From NCBI GenBank assembly GCA_020284085.1, contig JACEVL010000699.1:62001-126000 (forward strand): a DNA stretch of 64,000 bases. The letters are read 5' to 3'. The position numbers were made by a program, and so were the translations under genes. The notes beneath the pieces were generated by a model. That model saw nothing but the letters and a program-made list of their open reading frames with translations. It did no database searches and had not been told where the DNA came from. Shown here in pieces: positions 23,294-33,083 of this stretch; the first letter of the stretch is position 1, and each line of letters begins with the position of its first letter. This DNA comes from Aporrectodea caliginosa (lineage: Eukaryota > Annelida > Clitellata > Crassiclitellata > Lumbricidae).

Positions 23294-23751
23294 TTGAGCC
23301 TGTGGAAAACTCTGGTCGTATTGTACTTGGAGTATTGTGTTCAAGTATGGAGTCCGTACACAAAAAAGGATAAGGAGGTGCTGGAAAAGGTGCAACGGAG
23401 AGCAACTAAGATTATTAGAGGATTTGGAAAAATGACACATGTAGAGAGACTAGTGAATTGCGGATTACCCGGGTTGCAACACTGGAAAAAAAAAGATGAA
23501 GAGGAGATCTCATTGAGACATACAAGCTGATGCCAAACAAAGAACAAATACCAGGAAAGATTTTCCAGTTGGCTGACAGACGCAGATTACGAGGACACCG
23601 ATTTAAGATTTTCAGGAAGTCCGAAGGCAGCACCAAGCAACGATTCTTCAGCAGCAGAGTAGTCAGTGCCTGGAATGAGTTGACCGATGAGACTGTTTCA
23701 GTGGAGACACTCAACAGCTTCAAGGCCAGACTCGGACAGATTGGATATTAG
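23294..23751 (+). pseudogene. CR1-group LINE remnant, ORF C-terminal end
   Basis: Two overlapping open pieces read LYLEYCVQVWSP, LEKVQRRATKII and, after a frame change near 23500, FSSRVVSAWNELTDETV. These are standard C-terminal motifs of CR1-group reverse transcriptase ORFs. The endonuclease and catalytic RT parts are missing. The frame shift follows a run of adenines at about 23487. The copy leads into a (TTA)n tract at 23823, probably its amplified 3' tail. Confidence 0.82.
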
Positions 23752-23820
23752 AGACATGTAAATTGTACATTTTAGTGGTGGTTCTCACACAGATGCTAGT
23801 CTTCTGAACCATCGTAAATC

Positions 23821-23944
<124 letters not shown>

Positions 23945-24135
23945 AGAGTGTTGGCTAAAAGTAGCTCTGTTATCGATATCCTCTGTCTGCTCTTCCTTTC
24001 TGCCACTCTCTTCTTCCTTCCTCTGCTCCTAGCCTTCCTGGTTGCTATCCTCTTCCCATTGCTACTGTCGCTCATCCCATTCTCCCCCATCTACTACTTT
24101 TAGTACTCTTCCTTCTCGTTCGATTGTTCCTCTTC

Positions 24136-24432
<297 letters not shown>

Positions 24433-24497
24433 CCAGACTGCTTCAGTGTATAGGTTATAATCTACCTCATTGAAAGAGAAATCGGCACCTATAATAA

Positions 24498-24965
24498 TCA
24501 CCAACTCTTTTCTTTCTTAGTTGTGACCTACCTCAAGAACTTTCCTTATCTCTACATATAAATTGCTCAACGTCTTCTAACTGTTTAAGAATTAAATTGA
24601 CACAGTTCTTTGAATGTTTCTCCTTTCTTCAAACACAGTTATTTCAAACGTACACTTAATATCAAAGTTCTTATCAATTACCACTCAACGGTAACTTCTA
24701 ACATACAGCTCTCTACTGCATTAAACCAACTACTACACTGTATTGTTCAAATTCACTGTCATCAGCAGTTTCTAAGTTTGGCGCGCTAACTGCACGTGTA
24801 GAGAATCTATCGTCAGCCAAAGTTTAGGCTACTTTAGGCCAAGCGCCCACGAGCCGACAGCGCAACTAAGGCCTAAGACTAAAACGCTTAACAATCGATA
24901 CACATATATATATATATCAACCTAAGGAACACCTGTGCTCATTATATATGCAAAACATTAGTTCA
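24498..24965 (-). repeat. 3' LTR of the Gmr1-type element
   Basis: About 468 bp, matching the 5' LTR along its whole length except for a shorter AT tract near 24903-24917. In element orientation it starts TGAACTAATG at the polypurine tract. Its outer end reads GGTGA followed by flank, so the terminal CA seen in the other LTR is missing here. Confidence 0.92.
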
Positions 24966-24990
24966 CATTACCTCCTTCCCTTTCTTTGGA
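24966..24990 (-). promoter_or_regulatory. Polypurine tract
   Basis: On the minus strand AAAGAAAGGGAAGGAGG lies immediately before the 3' LTR. This is the expected plus-strand DNA primer site for an LTR element. Confidence 0.85.
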
Positions 24991-25082
24991 TTGAGCAAAT
25001 TAAACTTAAAAATTTGCGAAATCATCAGGTACTAAATTATGCAATAAACTTAATACTATATAATACAGTAAAATAAACAATC

Positions 25083-28000
25083 TTATAATCTAGATAAACA
25101 ATCTGCTACAACATTTAATCGTCCTTTCTTATAATTAACTTCTACATCAAAAGTTTGCAGTGCTAAAGCCCAACGCACCAGTTTAGCAGACTTAGACATA
25201 GATTCAGTCAGATAAGTTAAAGGATTGTGATCGGTAAAGATGTGAACTTTAGATCCAATTATTATCTCTTTCAACTTATTTAGAGCCCAAACAATAGCAT
25301 AGGCTTCTTTCTCTACAGTTGCCCATCTCTTCTGAGTGTCAGTCAATTTCTGACTTATAAATGATACAGGGCGTTCTATTCCCTTATCATCCATCTGTGT
25401 TAAAACAGCTCCTACTGCAAAATCACTACTATCACAGTACAAATTAAAAGGTTTTCCAACATCAAAAACATATAAAACAACTTTAGAGCGTACAGCATCT
25501 TTAAGTAAATTAAATGCCTGTTGATGTCTATCAGTCCAATCAATCTTATCTGGAACATGTTTGCTTGTCAAATCAGATAGAGGCTTCGCAATCTGTGCAA
25601 AATCTTTGATAAACTGTCTATAGTAACCAAAAAATCCCAGCAATTGCTTAATTTGTTTCTTCGTTTCTGGGGTTTTCAAATTAATTAAACTTTCAATTCT
25701 ATCTGGATTCATTTGAATCGTTCCAGAACCAACCACATGACCGATGAACTTTACCTCACTCTTACCAAAGATACATTTCTTTAAGTTCAGAGTAATGTTA
25801 TGCAGTCTCATTTGCATTAAATATGCATCTAAATGCTGTAAATGAATCTTCCAGTCATCTGAATGCACAGCAATGTCATCTACATAGGGCTCAGCAAATT
25901 CATTTATAGGCTGTAAAACCATGTTAATTGCTTTAACAAATGTTCTTCCTGAGTTGATCATTCCGAAAGGAACACGAGTAAACTCGTACAGTCCATTGTG
26001 AGTAACAAAAGCAGTTTTCCATTGATCAGTTTGCTTAACAGGACAAGTCCAGTAAGCACTTCGACAATCAAAAATCGAGATCACATTTGATTTTCCAACT
26101 TTGTGCAAAACATCTTTTACAATCGGCATTGGATATTTACAATCCACAGTGAACGAGTTAATGTATCTGTAGTCGCAGGCAAGTCTCAGAGAACCGTCTT
26201 TCTTTTTAACAATTACCAGCGGACTTGCCATTCTGCTCGAAGATGGTTTTATAATGTTGGCTTGAAGCATTTCTTTAATTTGTCGTTCAACTTCTGCTCG
26301 ATAGATGAGTGGAATTCGGTAAGCCATAAATTCTTTTTCACGAAATTCCGGTTTCAGTTCAATTTCATGCTCAACCAATGTACATAGTCCAGGCTTTTCA
26401 GAAAATCGATCAGAATATCTGTTCAGTACTTCCAGCAATTGTTTTTGTTGAGATAATGTTAAATGACTAATCTGTTCAGGATCAAGATTCAGTGAATTCT
26501 TTTCATCTTGCAAGTCATTCTTCGTCAACAACTCAACCACTGAACCAAAGTCTTCATCTTCTTCAACGATTAATCCACAACTCATTGCTCTTGTAATGTA
26601 CTTTCTGATTTTATTTGCGTGAATTATCTTTCGACAATCGTCACCCATATCAATCAAATAAGAGTACTTGGACCTTCGTTGTATGACAGTACATGGACCA
26701 TGCCATCGTGAAATCAGTTTATTTGTTGACGTCGGATACAACACAATAACTTTTTCACCCGGTTCAAATTCTTTATGTTTCGCTCTTTTGTTGTATTGAT
26801 TCGTATACTGTAATTGCTTCTCTCGTGTATATGATTCTGCAAACAGTAATGCTTTTTCCATATTTGCTTTCATGTCTTTCAAGTACTTTTCTGGTTGGAT
26901 TCCAATATGAGGTGGTAAATTAATTTCTCTTGTCCAACTTTCTTTTAGAATTGCCAGTGGTCCACGCGGAATCTTTCCATACACCAACATATAAGGAGCA
27001 ATTCCAGTAGTTGCATTCGGTACTTCTCGTAATGCCCACACTGTAAACGGAATTACTTTATGCCATTGCCTTGGATTGTCAACAATTACATGATGGATCA
27101 TTTTCTTGAATGTTTGATTCCATCTTTCTACTAATCCAGCTGCCTCTGGATGACCTGGCGTATCAAATCTTGGACTACACCCCATTAAATTCAGAAATTC
27201 TCTTGTCAGACTCGCAGTAAAATTTGTTCCTTGGTCACTTGTGATCACAGAAGGTACACCAACGTTCATGAACAACTCCATCAAAGCATCACATACAGCC
27301 TTCGCAGTTAATGATTTCAACAGAAACACTGTAGGCCATCTTGTGCAAGAATCGACAATACATAAACAGTACTTGTGACCTGCAGCAGATGCTGGCTCGA
27401 TTGGTCCTACACAATCCACCGTAATTCTTCTAAACGCCACATCTTCTCTTGGAATTGGAGTGATAGGAACCCTGTCCATCACCAAACTTCTTGCCTTTAA
27501 CTGACATTTCTCACATGATTTGCAAAATTTCACTATATCTCTTCTCATCTTTGGCCACGTAAAAGACAACTTTATTCGTTCTCTAGTTTTCTCTTCTCCA
27601 AGATGTCCTCCAAATACTGATTCGTGAGCCAACTCCATCACTTTCATTCGTCGCTCTTTTGGTAACACCAATTGATATATCGTTTGCTCTAATATTCGAT
27701 ATCTCTTGTACAGTAAGCCATTTACCACGCAGAATTCAGATTCTTTATCTGGCGCTAAATTCCACCATGCTTTCAATGATTCATCTTGTCTCTGCTGTTC
27801 TTCGAATTTCTTTGCGTCTGCAATCTGCATCTGTTGTTCTTCATCTTTCTCATTTTCTTGAAACAAATCTGCTATCTCCACATCACATTCATTATCCTCT
27901 TTCGTTTCATTTAGATTACCATTCTTGCATGCAGCCATCTCTTGTTCACTCATTTCTGCTGTTATACCGTCTTGTATTAAACTTTGTTGATCATCACTTT

Positions 28001-30554
28001 CGTTTTCCTCTTCACTTGAACTTTCAGTTTCACTTTCCTCTTCGACATCTACCACTTTCTTTCGCTGACTCTGCAATCTCGTCGTTACATTCGCTTGCAC
28101 ATCTCCTTGTATCATTTTCACTTGTGGCACGGCTTTAAGTTCTGCAATGATTTCTGGATGCAACAAGAATCTTTCTGTGCTTCCCATTTTTGCAATACTA
28201 GCACACATCAATGTCACATAAGGTGTAAGTGAACATTTGACTTTATGCGGAATTACCTCTTCTTCCACATCGTTACAACACAGCCTTACATCAACTTTCA
28301 CCAACTTTGCAGGAATGGCATCTCCTGCCACGCATTGTAAGTTCACTTTTCCAATCTGCTCCACCTTCATGCCTTCCAGTAATTCTTCACTAATCACCGG
28401 AACCTCTGCTCCAGAATCAATCAGTGCTTTTACTTTTATTGGTTCTTTTCCTGCTGTTCCACGAATTTCTACCTCGACGTACTGCAATACCACTTTCTTC
28501 AATGTTGTACTTTCATCTCTTCCAGCCATTTCTTTCTGCATTCCATTGTGCAATAGAATTTCTTTCTGAATATCAGGTGAAAGGTGACATTTCATCACTG
28601 ACTTTACTTCAGTTTCATTGTTCTGATGTTCTGTGGCTTGACTTTCAGAATTATCAACCACTTGAATTCGATTCACCCTCGAATGTTCTTGTTTTCCATA
28701 ATTTGAGGTTGTAACAGGAACTGGACAGAATTTCATCAAATGCCTGTCTGATCCACAGTTATGACAACGTTTCACCACTGCACCTCGTTGTTCGATGCTT
28801 TCTTTTCTCTTATATGGAGTAAACGATGCATTGCCTTCTCTCGCGACAAACCTTGGTGGTGATTTGTTATATACCTGACGTTGTCTGGTCATCATCGACT
28901 CTCTATTCTCATGAACAACCGGAGAATTTGGTTTCACTTCTGCACCTCTGAACTGATTTCCTGTTTCTTGATTGCTCTTCCAATGAAAACCAAAATTTGG
29001 AGTGAACTGTTGATTTCTTTTTACATTGGGTACAAAATCAAAACTTGTCTTATTCGGAATTGCCAAACCAATTCGATTATTAACATGAATGTCTGCTAGG
29101 TCTGCCACAACACTAGCTTCGTAACAATCAGTTCCTTCCTTCGACAATACAAACTGTAGTGGACCTGGTGGTAGTGATTCTTTCAACTTATCCGCCACTA
29201 ATAAATCAAACAGCTTCTCAAAATTCTTTTCCACTTTGCGACTTTTCACATAATAGTTCAGCAAGTTCTTCAGCCTAGCTGTAAACATTGTATACGTTTC
29301 TTCAGCTGTCTTCTTCGCATCAATAAACTTCGATCTGTACTCTCTCGGTGTCAACTTGAATTCTTTTAACAAGTGCTGTTTCACGACTTGATAATCGTCT
29401 AAATCATCGAATGACAATCTGTTTAGAACAGTTCTAGCTTTCGGAGTCATCAATGGCAATAGTAACTTCACCCAGAATTGTTCTTGCACGTTGAAACTAC
29501 GAAACGCATTCTCAACCGTTTCGAAATATAATGGCACCTCCATCATATCGTTTGGCATTTTAGGTAACACGTGTTTCATGGCATCACCAATTTTCTTTAT
29601 TTTCGAAACCATCGTTTCACTTTCTTCCTGTTTCCTTTTCTGTTCTTCTCGTTCTTCTTCTCTTCTTTGCTCTTGAGCTTCTCTATTTCGCTTCTCCTCT
29701 TTGAGTTGTGCTTCTTTTAATGCTATTTTTTGTTGTTCCAACTTTAAACGTTCTTGTCTTTCCTCTTCCGCCTTCTCCATGCTTTCTTTCTGTAATTTCA
29801 GTTCTTCTTGTCTAACCTGTTCTGCTCGCTCCAACTCTGAAATTCGCACTTTTTCCTTTTCTTCTTCACGTAGTCTCTTCTCTTCAATCTGTTGCTGACG
29901 TATCTCTTCGTCACTTTTCCGCGCCTTTTCAAATTCAATCATCTGCTCTAATCTTCTCCTTTCAGCATCTTCTCTATCTTTTCTCAATTGCTCTAATTGA
30001 ATTTCAAATTGCTGCCTTTGCAATTCTTCTTTCTCTCTTTGAAGACGTAATTCTTCCTGTCGTACATTTTCTGCTTTCTCTTCTTTTTCTCTCTGAAGAC
30101 GTTCTGCCTTCTCTTCCTTTTCTCTCTGAAGACGTTCTGCCTTCTCTTCCTTTTCTCTCTGAAGACGTAATTCTTCCTGTCGCATTTCTTTCTCTTCTTG
30201 TCTCCGTTTCTCCTCTTTCTCTTTCTCTTCTTGTCTTCGTATCTCCTCTCTTTCTTTCTCTTCTTGTCTTCGTTTCTCCTCTCTTTCTTCTTTCATCATC
30301 ATCCACTGCATCATCATCTCCATAGACATAAGTCCAGGCGGTTTTTCAATAACCTTTTCCACAACACCGCCGACAGCACCTTCTTCTTCTGCTTCTTCCT
30401 TAAGCCAGACTTCAGCTAGCGCTTCTAACATGTCCTCACGTGACATATCTTTCAGTTTCTCTTCTTCAAAACCAGCCTTCAACAAGCGCTGTTTTAATCT
30501 TTCAGAAGACATCTTCTTCAGTTCTGCTTGTTTTTTGACACTTAATTTCTCCAT
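25083..30554 (-). CDS. Gmr1-type gag-pol polyprotein, intact
   Basis: One 1823-codon frame without a gag/pol frameshift. Residues about 75-315 are a Lys/Glu/Arg/Gln-rich coiled coil with internal RLQREKEEKAE repeats. Residues about 333-495 are a capsid region resembling the SCAN domain (FEKLFDLLVADKLKESLP). A CCHC knuckle follows at C597, C600, H605 and C610, then the protease motif D713-S-G-A. The integrase has a zinc finger H977, H984, C1011, C1014 and the triad D1047, D1107, E1143. Reverse transcriptase comes next with YVDD at 1557-1560, and RNase H with D1708, E1748, D1775 and D1818 ends the ORF. Integrase before RT is the defining Gmr1 arrangement within Ty3/Gypsy. It is known that the vertebrate SCAN domain arose from a Gmr1-like capsid. 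All catalytic residues are present, so the element may be competent. No env and no chromodomain are seen. Confidence 0.95.
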   Translation of the reverse strand: MEKLSVKKQAELKKMSSERLKQRLLKAGFEEEKLKDMSREDMLEALAEVWLKEEAEEEGAVGGVVEKVIEKPPGLMSMEMMMQWMMMKEEREEKRRQEEKEREEIRRQEEKEKEEKRRQEEKEMRQEELRLQREKEEKAERLQREKEEKAERLQREKEEKAENVRQEELRLQREKEELQRQQFEIQLEQLRKDREDAERRRLEQMIEFEKARKSDEEIRQQQIEEKRLREEEKEKVRISELERAEQVRQEELKLQKESMEKAEEERQERLKLEQQKIALKEAQLKEEKRNREAQEQRREEEREEQKRKQEESETMVSKIKKIGDAMKHVLPKMPNDMMEVPLYFETVENAFRSFNVQEQFWVKLLLPLMTPKARTVLNRLSFDDLDDYQVVKQHLLKEFKLTPREYRSKFIDAKKTAEETYTMFTARLKNLLNYYVKSRKVEKNFEKLFDLLVADKLKESLPPGPLQFVLSKEGTDCYEASVVADLADIHVNNRIGLAIPNKTSFDFVPNVKRNQQFTPNFGFHWKSNQETGNQFRGAEVKPNSPVVHENRESMMTRQRQVYNKSPPRFVAREGNASFTPYKRKESIEQRGAVVKRCHNCGSDRHLMKFCPVPVTTSNYGKQEHSRVNRIQVVDNSESQATEHQNNETEVKSVMKCHLSPDIQKEILLHNGMQKEMAGRDESTTLKKVVLQYVEVEIRGTAGKEPIKVKALIDSGAEVPVISEELLEGMKVEQIGKVNLQCVAGDAIPAKLVKVDVRLCCNDVEEEVIPHKVKCSLTPYVTLMCASIAKMGSTERFLLHPEIIAELKAVPQVKMIQGDVQANVTTRLQSQRKKVVDVEEESETESSSEEENESDDQQSLIQDGITAEMSEQEMAACKNGNLNETKEDNECDVEIADLFQENEKDEEQQMQIADAKKFEEQQRQDESLKAWWNLAPDKESEFCVVNGLLYKRYRILEQTIYQLVLPKERRMKVMELAHESVFGGHLGEEKTRERIKLSFTWPKMRRDIVKFCKSCEKCQLKARSLVMDRVPITPIPREDVAFRRITVDCVGPIEPASAAGHKYCLCIVDSCTRWPTVFLLKSLTAKAVCDALMELFMNVGVPSVITSDQGTNFTASLTREFLNLMGCSPRFDTPGHPEAAGLVERWNQTFKKMIHHVIVDNPRQWHKVIPFTVWALREVPNATTGIAPYMLVYGKIPRGPLAILKESWTREINLPPHIGIQPEKYLKDMKANMEKALLFAESYTREKQLQYTNQYNKRAKHKEFEPGEKVIVLYPTSTNKLISRWHGPCTVIQRRSKYSYLIDMGDDCRKIIHANKIRKYITRAMSCGLIVEEDEDFGSVVELLTKNDLQDEKNSLNLDPEQISHLTLSQQKQLLEVLNRYSDRFSEKPGLCTLVEHEIELKPEFREKEFMAYRIPLIYRAEVERQIKEMLQANIIKPSSSRMASPLVIVKKKDGSLRLACDYRYINSFTVDCKYPMPIVKDVLHKVGKSNVISIFDCRSAYWTCPVKQTDQWKTAFVTHNGLYEFTRVPFGMINSGRTFVKAINMVLQPINEFAEPYVDDIAVHSDDWKIHLQHLDAYLMQMRLHNITLNLKKCIFGKSEVKFIGHVVGSGTIQMNPDRIESLINLKTPETKKQIKQLLGFFGYYRQFIKDFAQIAKPLSDLTSKHVPDKIDWTDRHQQAFNLLKDAVRSKVVLYVFDVGKPFNLYCDSSDFAVGAVLTQMDDKGIERPVSFISQKLTDTQKRWATVEKEAYAIVWALNKLKEIIIGSKVHIFTDHNPLTYLTESMSKSAKLVRWALALQTFDVEVNYKKGRLNVVADCLSRL

Positions 30555-30725
30555 CTTACTTCTTTACTTCAGTGCTGTCCTTTCTGGAAAACACCAGTTT
30601 TCTTTTGTGTTTGAAGTATTGGGAATTGTTCTTTGTTTGATAACAACCAACTTTTATACCTTTGTCGTTGAGGCTTTCGTTGTCGTAGATTTACCAATGA
30701 TTTGAATGCGTATTCACCAGTCGAT

Positions 30726-30822
30726 GTTTCGAATCCCAGACGTTGTTTCGAATCCCAGACGTTGTTTCGAATCCCAGACGTTGTTTCGAATCCCAGACGT
30801 TGTTTCGAATCCCAGACGTTGT
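30726..30822 (-). repeat. Tandem 19-bp partial primer-site repeats
   Basis: The 19-bp unit GTTTCGAATCCCAGACGTT starts at 30726, 30745, 30764, 30783 and 30802, and a sixth start at 30821 runs into the true primer site. Each unit carries TTTCGAATCCCA, the part of the primer site that pairs with the tRNA T arm. The array therefore looks amplified from the primer-site edge. Confidence 0.9.
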
Positions 30823-30845
30823 TTCGAATCCCACCGCTGCCACCA
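30823..30845 (-). promoter_or_regulatory. tRNA-Leu primer binding site
   Basis: The plus strand reads as the 3' end of a leucine tRNA including CCA (T-arm TTCGAATCCCA, acceptor CCGCTGCCA, then CCA). The element strand (TGGTGGCAGCGGTGGGATT and on) would pair with about 23 bases of the tRNA. It lies 4 bp inside the 5' LTR. Confidence 0.88.
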
Positions 30846-30849
30846 AATA

Positions 30850-31328
30850 TGTCACCAACTCTTTTCTTTCTTAGTTGTGACCTACCTCAAGAACTTTCCT
30901 TATCTCTACATATAAATTGCTCAACGTCTTCTAACTGTTTAAGAATTAAATTGACACAGTTCTTTGAATGTTTCTCCTTTCTTCAAACACAGTTATTTCA
31001 AACGTACACTTAATATCAAAGTTCTTATCAATTACCACTCAACGGTAACTTCTAACATACAGCTCTCTACTGCATTAAACCAACTACTACACTGTATTGT
31101 TCAAATTCACTGTCATCAGCAGTTTCTAAGTTTGGCGCGCTAACTGCACGTGTAGAGAATCTATCGTCAGCCAAAGTTTAGGCTACTTTAGGCCAAGCGC
31201 CCACGAGCCGACAGCGCAACTAAGGCCTAAGACTAAAACGCTTAACAATCGATACACATTATATATATATATATATATATCAACCTAAGGAACACCTGTG
31301 CTCATTATATATGCAAAACATTAGTTCA
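30850..31328 (-). repeat. 5' LTR of the Gmr1-type element
   Basis: About 479 bp, TG...CA bounded in element orientation (starts TGAACTAATG, ends GGTGACA). It matches the 3' LTR apart from a longer AT tract near 31260-31280. It should hold the promoter and polyadenylation signals of the element. Confidence 0.92.
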
Positions 31329-31610
31329 TTTAGATGTCTAGTTTAGTTCATAATTTAGTTAGGTTTGCTCTAGCCTCTAGTAAATGCCTTTATAATGCAT
31401 TCTCGATATAAAGTCTCGAGTGTCTTTTTCCGGGAGAGTGAATGAGTGCGGTCGATTTCGTAGGTTTGTAATGGGTTGCCAGTTTAGTAGGACGTGATGC
31501 TCACTGATCTAAATTGCTTTGAACAAGGTTTGGCCTGCCTTGGTTACTAGTGACTCCACAGATGGGTTTGTAGGTGGTAGGTATCCTGCTCTTTATAGTT
31601 TGCCTATTAT

Positions 31611-32374
31611 TTGCCAGCAGCTGGCAAAACTGGACTTTAATCTTCTTGCAGTAGAATTTCCTCTCATTACATTCTCTTCCTCAGTACGCAACCTCGGTGT
31701 CATTCTTGATCAGGTACTAAGCTTTTCCAAACACCTCTCCTCATTGTCTCGCTCCTGCTTTTACCATCTTCGTCAGCTAAGGGTTATTGCTCGCTCTCTC
31801 TCAACCTCTTCTGCTTCCACTCTTATCCATGCCTTCGTCTGCTCTCGCTTAGACTATTGTTCCTCTCTCTACACTGGTCTTCCCCAAGTCCACTTATCTT
31901 CCATTGAGAGGGTCTTTCGGTCTGCGGCGCGCCTTGTTGGTTCCATTCCTCGCTATGGTAGTGTTTCTTCTTACATGCATCACACCCTCCACTGGCTTCC
32001 CCTCCGGCATCGCATCCTGTATCGGCTTTGCTCTCTTGTCTGGCAATGTGTCTTGGGTCCAGCACCTCCCTATCTACGCTCTATCTTCACTCTATCTTCT
32101 TCTCTCACAGGTCGCTCAGCCCTCCGTTCCTCTTCTAGGGGTGACTTTTTGGTCCCTTTTGCCCGCACTGCTACTAAGCAGCGCCGAGCAATCTCTATCG
32201 TTGGTCCAAAAACGTGGAATGACCTACCACCCTTCCTCCGTTTATCCCCTCGTACTTATTCTACTTCCTTCTATACACAACTGAAGACTTTTCTCTATGA
32301 TCAGGCCTGGCTCGGGAGCGCCTCTGAGTAGAACCCTTGAAGAGGCGCTATATAAATTGATTGATTGATTGATT
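31611..32374 (+). pseudogene. 5'-truncated copy of the L2/CR1-group LINE
   Basis: An open 240-odd-codon stretch from CQQLAKLDFNLL to QAWLGSASE matches the last quarter of the 1052-residue LINE ORF at 13.1-16.3 kb with few changes. The 3' untranslated end GGGAGCGCCTCTGAGTAGAA and a TGAT tail (32357-32374) follow. Everything before the post-RT region is missing, typical of incomplete reverse transcription. The open frame continues upstream to 31519, but that part is host sequence. Confidence 0.92.
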
Positions 32375-33075
32375 ATCTTCTCCAACCTAGACTTTTCACC
32401 AAGTCGGGCTAGGCCCCAACATGGAGAAGACTGAGGAGAGGCATATTATAGCATTCGTGCTATCACTGTAGCTCGCGTGACCTTGTGCAGTGCCGGGGTA
32501 TCCCGTGTGCTGTTAGTGTCATTAACCCGTTCATAGATGCTGAACATGATTAAGGATTTGCTCAGTTATTGTTAGTTTTCCCCTTATGGTAATTCTTAAG
32601 GCAATGATTGATGTTGACCGTGCTACTCCTGAGATAGGAGGACGATGAAAAATTGAGCTTGTTTTGCCATTTACCTCGTTTTTTCTTTGGTGATTCTTGA
32701 GTTCTTGACCTTTTCACACGAGTAAGTAAGTAAGTAAGTAAGTATATCCTTTATTGAAAAACCAACTGCTATCCGCATCTTGGTGTACAAAGTTCATCAA
32801 ATAGATAAAAAAAATTATTTAAGTATAAAGCGTTCGTGTGACAAATGTTTTATGAGATGGAGAGTTTGCCTTACCTCGTTTTTTCAGGTATTATTCTATT
32901 TTGGGTTCTGGGGCGTAGTGAGTGTGAAACAGTTTTCACTGGAGGCAGTAGTTGATTTAATACATGTGTAGGGTTGCCGATGATGGTAGAAAAGAGGTTG
33001 GAGTCTACTTTCTGGTAAAGTTGCTCGAAACTTTGGTAGGATTCCGGTAGATATCGAGACCGGACCAGTCGCCGT
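32375..33075. other. Gene-free stretch with a TTAC-tailed terminus
   Basis: No gene. At 32719-32790 GTAAGTAAGTAAGTAAGTA is followed by TCCTTTATTG, the same type of minus-strand 3' terminus as at 17989 and 41603. Confidence 0.5.
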
Positions 33076-33083
33076 AAAGTAGC

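Larger units (their letters stand above)
24498..31328 (-). mobile_element. Gmr1-type Ty3/Gypsy LTR retrotransposon, full length
   Basis: A complete element of about 6.8 kb on the minus strand: 5' LTR (30850-31328), tRNA-Leu primer site, one long gag-pol ORF, polypurine tract and 3' LTR (24498-24965). Its integrase lies upstream of the reverse transcriptase. That is the Copia-like order known from the Gmr1 group within Ty3/Gypsy. The LTRs differ only in the length of one AT tract and at the inner/outer edge base pairs, so insertion was recent. No target-site duplication is apparent: the left flank reads AATAA and the right flank TTTAG. This suggests recombination or loss at an edge. Confidence 0.93.

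Noticed and set aside
26103..30419. Plus-strand open frames across the Gmr1 element
   Set aside because: They are antisense shadows of the intact gag-pol ORF, low in complexity where they cross the coiled-coil region.
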